Positions 54,597 through 63,195 of a DNA stretch of 64,000 nt are shown in pieces. The notes under the pieces were generated by a model. It was given only the letters and a program-made list of their open reading frames with translations. It had not been told where the DNA came from and did no database searches. The stretch is from NCBI GenBank assembly GCA_041398825.1, contig JAWKTX010000009.1:62001-126000 (forward strand), given 5' to 3'. The stretch is from Planctomycetaceae bacterium. GTDB taxonomy: Bacteria; Planctomycetota; Planctomycetia; Planctomycetales; Planctomycetaceae. A program made the position numbers and the translations under genes. How positions within the stretch are numbered: the first letter of the stretch is position 1; each line of letters opens with the position of its first letter.

Positions 54597-55147
54597 CTCC
54601 GGCCAGTTCACAGTCTTCTGGAACTCCGTTGTTCTCGTGGACGCAGGTCGCAGGTGCAACACGATATGAACTTTGGGTGTCCAGTCTCAACGGTGCGGGG
54701 CGAGTGATACATGAGACAAACGTGACTGCGACGCAGTTTACTCCTGCCACTTCTCTAGGCAGTGGAAACTATCGAATGTGGGTTCGAGCGTTCGATTCAT
54801 CGAATGCCAGCACAGGCTGGTCAGCTTCGTATGATTTCGACCTTGTTGATGCCGACAATGGCCAGATGAAAGATGCGCTGGAAAAGTGGACACTGGAAAT
54901 GCTGGAAGCTCGGTTGGTATCACGGCTTTCAGAGGCTGCTGATGAAACTGTTGAACAGGTTTTTGCACAGCCGGATTTAATTGAGGCCATCAATCACTCC
55001 ACAGGTCAGGAGCAGCGTCAGCAGGTCACCCAACTTCGAGGCATCGACCCCGGGGCGTTTCGTGATCCATCGACGTCAATTGTGGACACATCTTCAGAAG
55101 ACTTTCTGCTCGCCCTGGGCCTCGTGGCTGATCCCATCGTTAAATGA
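54422..55147 (+). CDS. CAP-domain/Calx-beta protein, 3' part after the frameshift
   Basis: Continuation of the gene beginning at 52533 in the frame one base back. It reads TGTAAVVNQTG, SLPAGSYVAWIQGID and a last FN3-like repeat with YRMWVRAFDSSNASTGW, the same repeat as upstream, then a helical C-terminal region (about 100 residues, ALEKWTLEMLEARLVSRLSE) ending in DPIVK. There is no independent start with a ribosome site, so it is not a separate gene by design. The stop overlaps the bioD start by four bases (ATGA). Confidence 0.75.
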   Translation, partial: TGTAAVVNQTGIATNSLELSSLPAGSYVAWIQGIDASNNKYAWSSPYRFEIGIAAKILTPASSQSSGTPLFSWTQVAGATRYELWVSSLNGAGRVIHETNVTATQFTPATSLGSGNYRMWVRAFDSSNASTGWSASYDFDLVDADNGQMKDALEKWTLEMLEARLVSRLSEAADETVEQVFAQPDLIEAINHSTGQEQRQQVTQLRGIDPGAFRDPSTSIVDTSSEDFLLALGLVADPIVK

Positions 55148-55887
55148 AGAAACTCCTGATCACCGGCACCGACACAAGCATCGGGAAAACTTACACCACG
55201 TGCCTGCTGGCTCGTCAAATGCGGCAGTCCGGACTGCGTACGGGAATTTACAAGCCCGTCTGTAGTGGTTCAGAACCTGGTCGTGATGGTGTGCGAACCT
55301 GGCCCGATCTGGACGCGATTCAGGCAGAACTTTCGGCGGATATTCCGCTGGATCTGATCTGTCCCCAACGTTTTCACGCTTCAATTGCTCCCTCTGAATC
55401 CGCGAAGGCAGAGGGGGAATTCGTAGACGAATCTGTGCTTGTGGAGGGATGCTCTGCGTGGCAGGCTTATGCCGATTTTCTGCTGATCGAAGGCGCTGGC
55501 GGGTTGTTGTGTCCTTTGACGGACAGCCTGTCCGTTGCCGGATTTGCTGAACGATGCCAATTGCCGATTGTCGTTGTTGCGTCAAACCGACTGGGCATGG
55601 TGAATCACACCCTGCTGACGATTGAAGCCGCCCGTTCGCGCGGATTGCAGATTCGTGCCGTAGTTCTGAATCAGGTCACGCAACCAAACACCGGCGAAGG
55701 CATATCGGCATCCGAGGATGGCGTCGACTGGATTCAATCCACAGATATGACCACGCAATCGAGTATTCGGCTCATTGTCCGATGGGCTGGCGATCTGCCA
55801 ATATTCGGGTGCGGCTATCAAGGCCATGAACTGATGCCCGTTGCCAACGTGCCCCCGAACTGGCAATGGCATATGGCCTTCAGCTGA
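55144..55887 (+). CDS. bioD: Dethiobiotin synthase
   Basis: A 247-residue P-loop enzyme. ITGTDTSIGKTYTT is the BioD-type Walker A, YKPVCSGSE carries the conserved catalytic Lys, and EGAGGLLCPLTDSLSVAGFA is the diaminopelargonate-binding region. It closes the ureido ring with ATP and CO2 in biotin synthesis. No other bio gene is adjacent; it overlaps the stop of the CAP protein gene, an unexpected partner. The start matches the family's start exactly. Confidence 0.94.
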   Translation: MKKLLITGTDTSIGKTYTTCLLARQMRQSGLRTGIYKPVCSGSEPGRDGVRTWPDLDAIQAELSADIPLDLICPQRFHASIAPSESAKAEGEFVDESVLVEGCSAWQAYADFLLIEGAGGLLCPLTDSLSVAGFAERCQLPIVVVASNRLGMVNHTLLTIEAARSRGLQIRAVVLNQVTQPNTGEGISASEDGVDWIQSTDMTTQSSIRLIVRWAGDLPIFGCGYQGHELMPVANVPPNWQWHMAFS

Positions 55888-55970
55888 CGGGGTGATCAGG
55901 AAACATGCGGAAGTTGCCCCGACGCGTTTTCGATACGGTTTTCCTGCGAATCGTCCGGCAATGCAGCACA

Positions 55971-56004
55971 AAAAAACTCACCACTGCGAAATAGTGGTGA
56001 GTTT
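55971..56004 (-). terminator. Rho-independent terminator of the FKBP gene, possibly two-way
   Basis: AAACTCACCACT (55974-55985) pairs exactly with AGTGGTGAGTTT (55993-56004) around GCGAAAT. On the minus strand a run of T follows (bases 55971-55976), 38 bases after the FKBP stop. It lies 87 bases after bioD and may end that transcript too. Confidence 0.92.
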
Positions 56005-56041
56005 CAGCATGCGTCAGTTTGTATGAGTTCCGAAGATCGGG

Positions 56042-56752
56042 CTACTCTTCGACGTTTAATAATTCCAGATCGAAAATCAACACTGAATGCGGCGGGATTG
56101 ATGGGCGACCAGCGGGGCCGTAGGCAAGATCACTTGGGATGAACAGTCGATACTTTGCCCCGACCTTCATCAACTGCAGCGCTTCTGTCCATCCTTTGAT
56201 AACGCCGGACACTGGAAATGTCGCTGGCTGGTCTGCGGCCGTTGGCGCGTCGCCTTCGTAAGAAGAATCGAACTTATTCCCATCGATAAACGTACCTCGA
56301 TAATGCGTTGTGACGGTACTGGAGGCTTTGGGTGTTGCCCCTGTTCCTTCCTTTACCACAAGGTACTGCAGACCCGACTTTGTCGTTTTCACGCCTGGCT
56401 TTGCTTTGTTTTCGGCAAGAAATTTCTCGCCAGCCTCAAGCACGACTTTGGCCTTCTCTGCCTGTTTTGCTTCAACAATCTTCTGGATTTCTTCGAATGC
56501 CGCGCGGATTTCTTCCTGGGCTACGGGAGACTTCTGTCCGGCAAGCGAGGCTGCAATTCCAGCCGCAATCAGCTCAGGTTTGGCGACTTCGAGCCCCTGT
56601 CGTTTCAGATCATTGCCAATTTGCATTCCAATGTGAAAGCTGACTTTGTCAATTGAGGTATCCAGTTTCGGCGCCTTTTCCTGAGCATTAGCGAATGGTG
56701 CGGCTGCCAGAAGAATGGCTGCGAGCAAGTGTGATACGGTCTTTAATGTCAT
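56042..56752 (-). CDS. FKBP-type peptidyl-prolyl isomerase, exported
   Basis: A 236-residue protein from ATG 56752, which follows AGGA; nine further in-frame codons upstream are less likely. A signal peptide (HLLAAILLAAAPFANA) precedes a helical N-terminal dimerisation domain (about 25-125, FHIGMQIGNDLKRQGL, as in Mip/FkpA) and the FKBP domain (about 130-236) with VTTHYRGTFIDGNKFDSSY, GWTEALQLMKVGAKY and PPHSVLIFDLELL. It helps fold exported proteins. It is monocistronic with a strong terminator. Confidence 0.94.
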   Translation of the reverse strand: MTLKTVSHLLAAILLAAAPFANAQEKAPKLDTSIDKVSFHIGMQIGNDLKRQGLEVAKPELIAAGIAASLAGQKSPVAQEEIRAAFEEIQKIVEAKQAEKAKVVLEAGEKFLAENKAKPGVKTTKSGLQYLVVKEGTGATPKASSTVTTHYRGTFIDGNKFDSSYEGDAPTAADQPATFPVSGVIKGWTEALQLMKVGAKYRLFIPSDLAYGPAGRPSIPPHSVLIFDLELLNVEE

Positions 56753-56896
56753 TTTGAAAAATCCTGTGAGTCTGACCATGCCACGATGCCCAGCGATCGT
56801 TCGCTGATAAACGACGATTCGTTACCACGGAAAGAACCAGTGAACAGAATGAACGATTCGAATTCGTAATTCAATCGCATCGACAGTTTGAGGCTA

Positions 56897-57391
56897 CTAT
56901 GGAGCTGGAGTTTCCTGGGCCACGGCCGTTGCACCTGGCTTATCTGGCACTCCGCGAACCTTCACAAGGCCGCTGATGGCTACGATGACAAACGAAAGCA
57001 ACACAACGATCGCTGTCCATTTGGGAGCCTGATCGCGAAACTTCTGAGTTCCTTTCGATCGACCCACCAGCGCGGATGCTAGAAAGAAGATACCCAATGC
57101 AAGAATCATTTTCGTCCCCACAAGTGCGTGATAAGCCGCATCGCCCTTATGAGATGGAATTGCTTTCATGTAGTTGAAAAGTCCACTCGCGAGGAACAAC
57201 GCGATGCCGCCGTGGACGAACCGTTTCCATCGATTTCGGACTCGGTCCATCAATGCGGTGTTTTGCTCCGGAGTTGATGAATCGAGCGCGGGGTGCAGGA
57301 CATAACGTATGAAAAACGTGCCCCCGACCAGCAGAATAGCCGTTCCAACGTGAGCCCAGCGGGATATGACGGACAGAATATCAACGTCCAT
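56897..57391 (-). CDS. Small four-helix membrane protein of unknown function
   Basis: A 164-residue protein with four hydrophobic helices (about 10-30, 58-76, 90-108 and 122-143). ISRWAHVGTAILLVGGTFFIRYVL resembles the opening of CopD-like and related membrane proteins with a conserved His in helix one. The C terminus is short and soluble. I cannot assign a function. Neighbours do not help: a serine hydrolase/NamZ gene lies upstream with a 153-base gap. Confidence 0.75.
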   Translation of the reverse strand: MDVDILSVISRWAHVGTAILLVGGTFFIRYVLHPALDSSTPEQNTALMDRVRNRWKRFVHGGIALFLASGLFNYMKAIPSHKGDAAYHALVGTKMILALGIFFLASALVGRSKGTQKFRDQAPKWTAIVVLLSFVIVAISGLVKVRGVPDKPGATAVAQETPAP

Positions 57392-57544
57392 GGTTTCTTT
57401 TTCGCCTCAGCCATTAAGTCATGATTTATAGGGACAGTCCAACGATTTCTGCGGCTGGAAACTGTCAGATCCGTAATTGTAGGCAGTGAAAACAGTCTTT
57501 CACTTTGTCGGGTACGGAATGGGAAGGGTTCGAAGGATTCAAAT

Positions 57545-59950
57545 TCAATTGGACTCGTCGTACAGCAGAATACGAGCGCGGCGATTCTGAAATTCGTTAA
57601 GGCCCCGTTTCCAGGTTGAAGTGACTGCTTCGAGCGATGCTCCATTCAGCACCGAAGTCAATACCTCCTGATTGCACAGCAGTCGGTTAAGATTCTTTGT
57701 TTCCCACGCTTCAGGGAACAGCGATCGCAGTGTTAGCATGATGCCAACGCCGGTCTCCACTGCCCGAAGTTGGCTTCGATTCGTGATAATCAAACTGACA
57801 CCCTGACACAATTCGCCCTGATACTTGCTTGCCGTTGGAGTAAATGTCGTGGGAACGAAGCGAATTCCGGGAAGCCCCGAATTGTTCAGGTGAGCCGCCA
57901 GTTTTCTGCCGTCGATCCAGGGGGCTCCAATCACTTCAAACGGTGTGTCGGTTCCCCTGCCGACACTGATGTTCGTCATTTCCAGCAATCCAATACCGGG
58001 GTACAGCACGGCCTGATTCAGGTTTCGCATATTCGGCGATGGATTGATCCATGTGAGCCCGCATCGGTCGAAGAGTTCGCTCCGTCGCCATCCTTCGACT
58101 TTTATAACCTGTAGATCAACATCAATCTCTAATTCCGTCTTTAACAGCAATGCGTATTCGCCCAGCGTCATTCCGTGCTGAACGGGAATTGTGTGGTACC
58201 CCACAAACGACTCACTGCCTTTGTCAAGGAGCGGGCCATCCACAACGACTCCGCCCAAGGGATTGACTCGATCCAGAACAACAAACCGCAGCCCGTGCTC
58301 TGCGGCTGCCTTCATTGCATTGCCCATTGTGGACGGGTAGGTGTAGAACCGACATCCAATGTCCTGGATGTCAAAAACAAGAGTATCGATTCCCTGAAGG
58401 CTTTGAGCGGTTGGTCGCCTGGAATCGCCATAAAGACTGAAGACTTTTAACCCCGTCGATTCATCAACGGCATCGGCGATGCTGGATACGTCCAGCTTTC
58501 CCTGCAGCCCATGCTCCGGACTGAACAAGGCCACCAGTGCCACGTTTTCGGCCGAGTGGAGCAGTTCAACGCTCGTCATGCCTTCCCGGTTGATTCCTGT
58601 TTGATTCGTGATCAGGCCGACTTTGCGGCCGCTCAATTGTTGAAAGCCATCTCGTTGAAGGACGTCGATTCCATTCAGTACATTCGAATGACTGGCATCA
58701 CGAATCGGTGCGGTCGGGACGTTGGAAATCTGAAATATCGACGCGGCTGCGATTGTCCCCACACGACCAATCAACTGATTGACCGATCCCTTTCCGTTCG
58801 GGTGCACACGATTGCTGAGGAAGATCACGTACAGGTCACGCTCCGGGTCAATCCAGATACCCGTACCTGTGAAGCCACCATGGCCAAAAGCGCGATGCGA
58901 CATCAGGTCGCCGCGGTTCGACGAATACCCGGTTCGAATATCCCATCCCAGACCGCGAAAGCCGCCAGGGACCGGGTAGGCTCTGGTCATCTGATTGATC
59001 GTTTCCGGGTTCATTACTCGAACGCCATCCAACTCCCCGCCACGGAGCATCATGGTGGCGTACCGAGCGAGGTCAGAGGCTGTTGAGAAGAGCCCTGCGT
59101 GCCCTGCGATCCCGCCCAGCAAATGAGCTCGCGGATCGTGTACATCTCCCTGCATCCAGATGTCGTCCCGCTTTTCTGTGACCGCTGCGCGTGCACGCAG
59201 GGCTTCGCCCGGCAGGTAACCTGTCTCAACCATTCGCAGGGGCTGGAAGATGTTCTGTTGTGAGAATTCATGGACGTTCTGTCCTGTGAGTTTCTTCACC
59301 AACGCTCCCAACATAATGAAATTGACATCGCTGTAAATGAAACGTTCACCTGGCTCGGCAATCGGCTTCAGGGCATTGATTCGGCGAAACGCCTCGTCCG
59401 GCCCCATCGCGTAGTCGCCAATGGCATTATCCGGTATGAGCCCTGACTGATGCGTCAGCAACTGATGAACCGTAATCGACTCCTTGCCATTCTGCGCAAA
59501 GTCTGGTTCATAGGTGGCAACGGTTGCGTCAGGATCCACGATGCCACGCTGCATCAAGATTGCGACGCTGGTTGCAGTCGCAATCGGCTTTGTCAGCGAT
59601 GCCAGATCAAAAACGGTATCGGGCAGCATCGGATTTTCGACGGGATCAATTTGACGATCGCCAAACGCTTGGTGATAAACAATCCCGTGGCTGCGACCAA
59701 TCAGCACAACAGCCCCTGGCATTTTTTCCTGACGCAGACCCTCTTCGACGACTTCGGCGATGACATTCAGGCGTTCCGAATCCATCCCGGCGCGCTCCGG
59801 GGATAATCGCGGAAGGACGGCGATTAATTCTCCCGGCTTATCGGCTTGCACTGCGGAGGGAACAATGCCCGCCAGCAGCAAAATTGCTGCAACCATGCTT
59901 CGAAGATTCAATGAGGGGATGCAGTAGAAAATGTCGAATTTTACTGGCAT
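57545..59950 (-). CDS. Serine beta-lactamase-like hydrolase fused to NamZ-type (DUF1343) muramidase
   Basis: About 801 residues from ATG 59950 (open to 59995). A signal peptide ends near residue 36. The first half is a class C beta-lactamase-like hydrolase with SLTK (about 118-121), YSD in FIYSDVNF and HGG in FGHGGFTGTG. The second half (about 435-801) is DUF1343: RKVGLITNQTGINREG, ALFSPEHGLQG and DIGCRFYTYPSTM. DUF1343 is the exo-N-acetylmuramidase NamZ family, so the fusion probably trims peptidoglycan fragments. The same fusion is known in other bacteria. Gap to the upstream Ftr gene is 164 bases. Confidence 0.92.
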   Translation of the reverse strand: MPVKFDIFYCIPSLNLRSMVAAILLLAGIVPSAVQADKPGELIAVLPRLSPERAGMDSERLNVIAEVVEEGLRQEKMPGAVVLIGRSHGIVYHQAFGDRQIDPVENPMLPDTVFDLASLTKPIATATSVAILMQRGIVDPDATVATYEPDFAQNGKESITVHQLLTHQSGLIPDNAIGDYAMGPDEAFRRINALKPIAEPGERFIYSDVNFIMLGALVKKLTGQNVHEFSQQNIFQPLRMVETGYLPGEALRARAAVTEKRDDIWMQGDVHDPRAHLLGGIAGHAGLFSTASDLARYATMMLRGGELDGVRVMNPETINQMTRAYPVPGGFRGLGWDIRTGYSSNRGDLMSHRAFGHGGFTGTGIWIDPERDLYVIFLSNRVHPNGKGSVNQLIGRVGTIAAASIFQISNVPTAPIRDASHSNVLNGIDVLQRDGFQQLSGRKVGLITNQTGINREGMTSVELLHSAENVALVALFSPEHGLQGKLDVSSIADAVDESTGLKVFSLYGDSRRPTAQSLQGIDTLVFDIQDIGCRFYTYPSTMGNAMKAAAEHGLRFVVLDRVNPLGGVVVDGPLLDKGSESFVGYHTIPVQHGMTLGEYALLLKTELEIDVDLQVIKVEGWRRSELFDRCGLTWINPSPNMRNLNQAVLYPGIGLLEMTNISVGRGTDTPFEVIGAPWIDGRKLAAHLNNSGLPGIRFVPTTFTPTASKYQGELCQGVSLIITNRSQLRAVETGVGIMLTLRSLFPEAWETKNLNRLLCNQEVLTSVLNGASLEAVTSTWKRGLNEFQNRRARILLYDESN

Positions 59951-60114
59951 GGTTGGGCATCCGGCAGGAGGTAATCGCATGATGACCCTGGCCATTCTGG
60001 CAGAGTCAACATCAGGCGCAGGTGTGGTCTAACAGTTCCGGCCTCGTCGTGCAAAAGCGTCACAGCAATCAGTCGGTGCAATTTCGGGACTGAATGTCTC
60101 GGACGCCTTGCGGA

Positions 60115-61041
60115 TCATGTGTCTGCATTGTGATTCTCGGGCTTCAGCCATACCCAGCTTTTCCCCAGCCTGCCGCCGTAGTTGCCTGCCGTAATCTTCA
60201 CGACACCGTCAACCGTCGATGCCGCTCGAATCGCAGCCTGAGTTGCTTCACTGACCGTCGCCAGATCTTTGCCATTGATGATGATTTCCATCACGGAGGC
60301 AGCATTTCGGGGCAGTTGAGACTGCACGCCTTCCCGGTCCATCAGTGTCGGGCAAAATGGGTCGTTCGTGCTGGCAAACAGAAACTTGTACCGACTTCCG
60401 GCTTTCGAACCGCTTGCGGCGACGCCTCCCGGGAATGGCGTAATGACACCGGGAACTGTCAGGCAGGCATCGACGGCAAGTTCGGCGGCACGAAGGGACG
60501 CGTCTTCAGATGTCGCAACGAACCAGAGGTTGCCGCCCATCACACCGTCGCGGTATGCGAAGCGACGATCGATACAGAATTCGCCCCCCATGGTTGGAAC
60601 AACCCACATCCGGCGTCCGAATCGATCTTCCAACTGTTCAAACCCGTCGCCGAAGTAGGCCAGTTTGCGTCCCAGCCGATATGCCGGTGCATCCGAATCG
60701 GTGGAGAAGCATCGCGTCGTCGGGCACGTCAGGATATTTTGACTAACCCGAGCCAGCAGCGTTTTCTCAAGTGCCTCAACCCGGTCTTTCCGAAATCGAG
60801 GGACATGCAGCTGACAAATTGCGCCGGGGCGTCCATCCGGTGTCGCAACTGTCTGGTCTCCTCCCGGTCCAATGTAACGGTCGATTCCTGCTTCGCATTC
60901 GCACATAATCGAAGACGAACCGTGACCGGTCGCGGCGTTGATCGCATGATCCAGCCACTTGCGGTCGCGAGCGGTAATCATGAATTCCACAAAGAGGCTG
61001 CGAAACGCCTCTGCGTACGTGTCTTCAACTTCGACCGACAT
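60115..61041 (-). CDS. ftr: Formylmethanofuran--tetrahydromethanopterin N-formyltransferase
   Basis: A 308-residue enzyme from ATG 61041; a TTG at 61083 is in frame but adds residues foreign to the family. The opening VEVEDTYAEAFRSLF, then MCECEAGIDRYIG and TPDGRPGAICQ are family hallmarks, and the length matches known Ftr proteins (just under 300). It moves the formyl group between methanofuran and tetrahydromethanopterin in C1 oxidation, a pathway many planctomycetes keep. The 5-formyl-THF cyclo-ligase gene lies 74 bases upstream on the same strand. Confidence 0.93.
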   Translation of the reverse strand: MSVEVEDTYAEAFRSLFVEFMITARDRKWLDHAINAATGHGSSSIMCECEAGIDRYIGPGGDQTVATPDGRPGAICQLHVPRFRKDRVEALEKTLLARVSQNILTCPTTRCFSTDSDAPAYRLGRKLAYFGDGFEQLEDRFGRRMWVVPTMGGEFCIDRRFAYRDGVMGGNLWFVATSEDASLRAAELAVDACLTVPGVITPFPGGVAASGSKAGSRYKFLFASTNDPFCPTLMDREGVQSQLPRNAASVMEIIINGKDLATVSEATQAAIRAASTVDGVVKITAGNYGGRLGKSWVWLKPENHNADT

Positions 61042-61115
61042 AAAAGTTGCCTGCTTCGAAAGCGAGGGAAAGGAGTTACGCAATTCCCGGGACGGTAGGA
61101 ATTGTGAGAAGAGTT

Positions 61116-61721
61116 CTACTTCCTGCCCTTGCCCCGAATTACGCGGTCCTCTGTGATCACTGCATCCATGAATACGTCGTGCGCTGCCACAGGGATTTCT
61201 TCAAACAGCTGGCATTCAAAGGCCAGCGCGATCAGAGGCGTATCTGGACGAGCGTGCTCGAGGAGTTTGTCGTAGTATCCCTTGCCGTGTCCCATTCGAG
61301 CGCCGCGCTGATCGAACCCAACTCCCGGCACCATGATCAGATCAATCGCTTCGACGTTCACTTGTTTTTCGGGCAAATGTCGAAGGTCCTGACGTGGTTC
61401 CAGAATCTTGTACATGCCGACTTCGAGCTCATCCATACTCATCAGACGGAACAGTTCAAGCTCGCCTTCCGCATTGCACCATGGCACGACAATCGTCTTG
61501 CCTGACTGAAGCGCCAATTCCAGGTCATGGCGAGTCCGAACCTCGCTGCGAACGTCAATGTAAAACATGACCGTATTGGCAACCGCATACTCGGGCAGAG
61601 ACATGAATGCCCCGACGATACGTCGGCTCAGTTCATCCTTATTCTCCTGGGCATTGCGGTTCGCGTGAGCCTGCTTCCGCATTTCGTCCTTGAGTTTCTG
61701 GACAGAGATGTTGGTCGACAT
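61116..61721 (-). CDS. 5-formyltetrahydrofolate cyclo-ligase family protein
   Basis: A 201-residue protein from ATG 61721 (MSTNISVQKLKDEMRKQA), preceded by GAAAG; the frame is open to 61790. The family's C-terminal motif PGVGFDQRGARMGHGKGYYDKLL is clear, and IVVPWCNAEGELELF precedes it. The enzyme converts 5-formyl-THF to 5,10-methenyl-THF with ATP. Its place just upstream of ftr suggests a shared C1 operon; in that setting it may act on a pterin other than folate, which is inference. Confidence 0.93.
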   Translation of the reverse strand: MSTNISVQKLKDEMRKQAHANRNAQENKDELSRRIVGAFMSLPEYAVANTVMFYIDVRSEVRTRHDLELALQSGKTIVVPWCNAEGELELFRLMSMDELEVGMYKILEPRQDLRHLPEKQVNVEAIDLIMVPGVGFDQRGARMGHGKGYYDKLLEHARPDTPLIALAFECQLFEEIPVAAHDVFMDAVITEDRVIRGKGRK

Positions 61722-61974
61722 TTGAATTCTTTCGTGCGCCGCAGAAGAAGATGGTGCAAAACGGTCAGTTTGCTCCAGAAATGCAGTCAATAATCGTGCT
61801 TTTACTTCGCACTCACTGCCAGTTCAACCGGCTCACGCATTCGTTCCGTGGTTCTCAGGAATCGATCCGACTTCCGGAAGTTTCGACGGTTCCCGAAGTG
61901 AATCAAGCGCATCTCGTGAGGATTGCAAAACCGCGCCGTGCGAACAGGCTTACTGCGAAACAGGCAGGGCTGAC

Positions 61975-62991
61975 TCAGAAAGATCTCGACTTCTGCGGTT
62001 CGTGAAGCCTGTTGGGCGAAAGGATCATTTTGATCGGCTTTTCGCAGTGGGGACAGTCGACCATGAATGTCGAGGTGACTCGAGTCACCGCACGTAAATT
62101 GGGGTTGCAGAGCGACATGTTGCCCAGACGATCAAAGGCGACCGCGGAAGTGCCTTCCGGTATTGCTGCGAGAACAGGCCCGGATTCATCTGCATGCATC
62201 GTGATTTCACGGATGACATCTCGACTTTGATCGAAAGACAGCACTGCGATCCTGCCTTCGGGCATGCGGTAGAGCCGAGACGATGCCGCGGGGGCGAAGC
62301 CCACAGTCTGCAGAACATCGTTGCTGGCAATTCGGACAACTCGTCCAGACTGCAGCAGGACATAAAATTGGTCTGCACCATTCAATGCCACATCCATCGC
62401 AGGTTCTGGCAACCCTGGTAGTTCCCGGAAGTCTCCGAGCGAGTCAAAGATACCCAGTCGGCAAGATGCTCCACCGACTACGGCAATTTTGCCCGTCGTG
62501 CTGCGGCAAAAGCCAACAGGGCGGAAGGGGATCGAATGGAGGGTCACGAACACGCCAGACCGTGTCAACTGCACGATGGTACCCCGGGTGTCTGCAGTCG
62601 CCTGCCTGTCCCGGGAATCCTGGGTGGCTGGCGAAGGCTGTGCTGTCGCAGTCAGCGCAAGTGTGGTGCCAGCGTCGTCGATGGAAAGCCTGCACAGACC
62701 ACTCAGGCCCGTTGCTGCCAGTTCAACCGTTCGGTCTGGGAGCATCCGAAAAACAGATTCGCTGTCAGAATCTGCAACGTAAATTGCCCCATCCGGGGCC
62801 ACCTTGATATCGACAGGCCGGATCACCGAAATGGGTATGCGCTCGATGACGGGGCGGGACGGGACCAGAATCGGCTGATGATCGTGCTGCTCCAGTGCTC
62901 CAAACCCGCTCTCCGCAAACTCATCCGCAACCGTCCCTTGTGAGATGGCGGAAAGCAGGATTGCGACTTGAAGAGTGATGAATCTCAGCAT
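61975..62991 (-). CDS. Secreted beta-propeller protein with C-terminal CPHC motif
   Basis: A 338-residue protein. Signal peptide at residues 1-22. The body holds NHL-like blades: RPVDIKVAPDGAIYVADSDS, GLCRLSIDDAGTTLAL, GGASCRLGIFDSLG and AVAFDRLGNMSLCNP. The tail has MVDCPHCEKPIKMIL, one Cys-x-x-Cys pair as in a half zinc ribbon. It lies 253 bases upstream of the cyclo-ligase gene on the same strand. Function unknown. Confidence 0.75.
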   Translation of the reverse strand: MLRFITLQVAILLSAISQGTVADEFAESGFGALEQHDHQPILVPSRPVIERIPISVIRPVDIKVAPDGAIYVADSDSESVFRMLPDRTVELAATGLSGLCRLSIDDAGTTLALTATAQPSPATQDSRDRQATADTRGTIVQLTRSGVFVTLHSIPFRPVGFCRSTTGKIAVVGGASCRLGIFDSLGDFRELPGLPEPAMDVALNGADQFYVLLQSGRVVRIASNDVLQTVGFAPAASSRLYRMPEGRIAVLSFDQSRDVIREITMHADESGPVLAAIPEGTSAVAFDRLGNMSLCNPNLRAVTRVTSTFMVDCPHCEKPIKMILSPNRLHEPQKSRSF

Positions 62992-63106
62992 GGACAGGCT
63001 TTAAGCAAATCTAATTCCAAACCTGGAAACCCCGCGAATTATCGATTGGTCAGCCCGTGACGTCAATCAAATCACGCAAAAATGAACAGTCTCATCAGGA
63101 TTCAAC

Positions 63107-63143
63107 ACAAAAAGAAACCCCAGGGTCTGCAGCAGACCTGGGG
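63107..63143 (-). terminator. Rho-independent terminator of the EF-hand gene
   Basis: CCCCAGGGTCTGC (63118-63130) pairs with GCAGACCTGGGG (63132-63143) with one bulged G. On the minus strand TTTCTTTTT follows. It lies 52 bases after the EF-hand gene stop. Confidence 0.9.
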
Positions 63144-63195
63144 CATCATTCGAACAGAGTCTCGCTATTTGTCCGAAACGTTGTTTGGGCGATTC

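Noticed and set aside
60094..61098. Open frame of 334 codons on the plus strand over ftr
   Set aside because: Antisense shadow; ftr on the minus strand has unmistakable family motifs.
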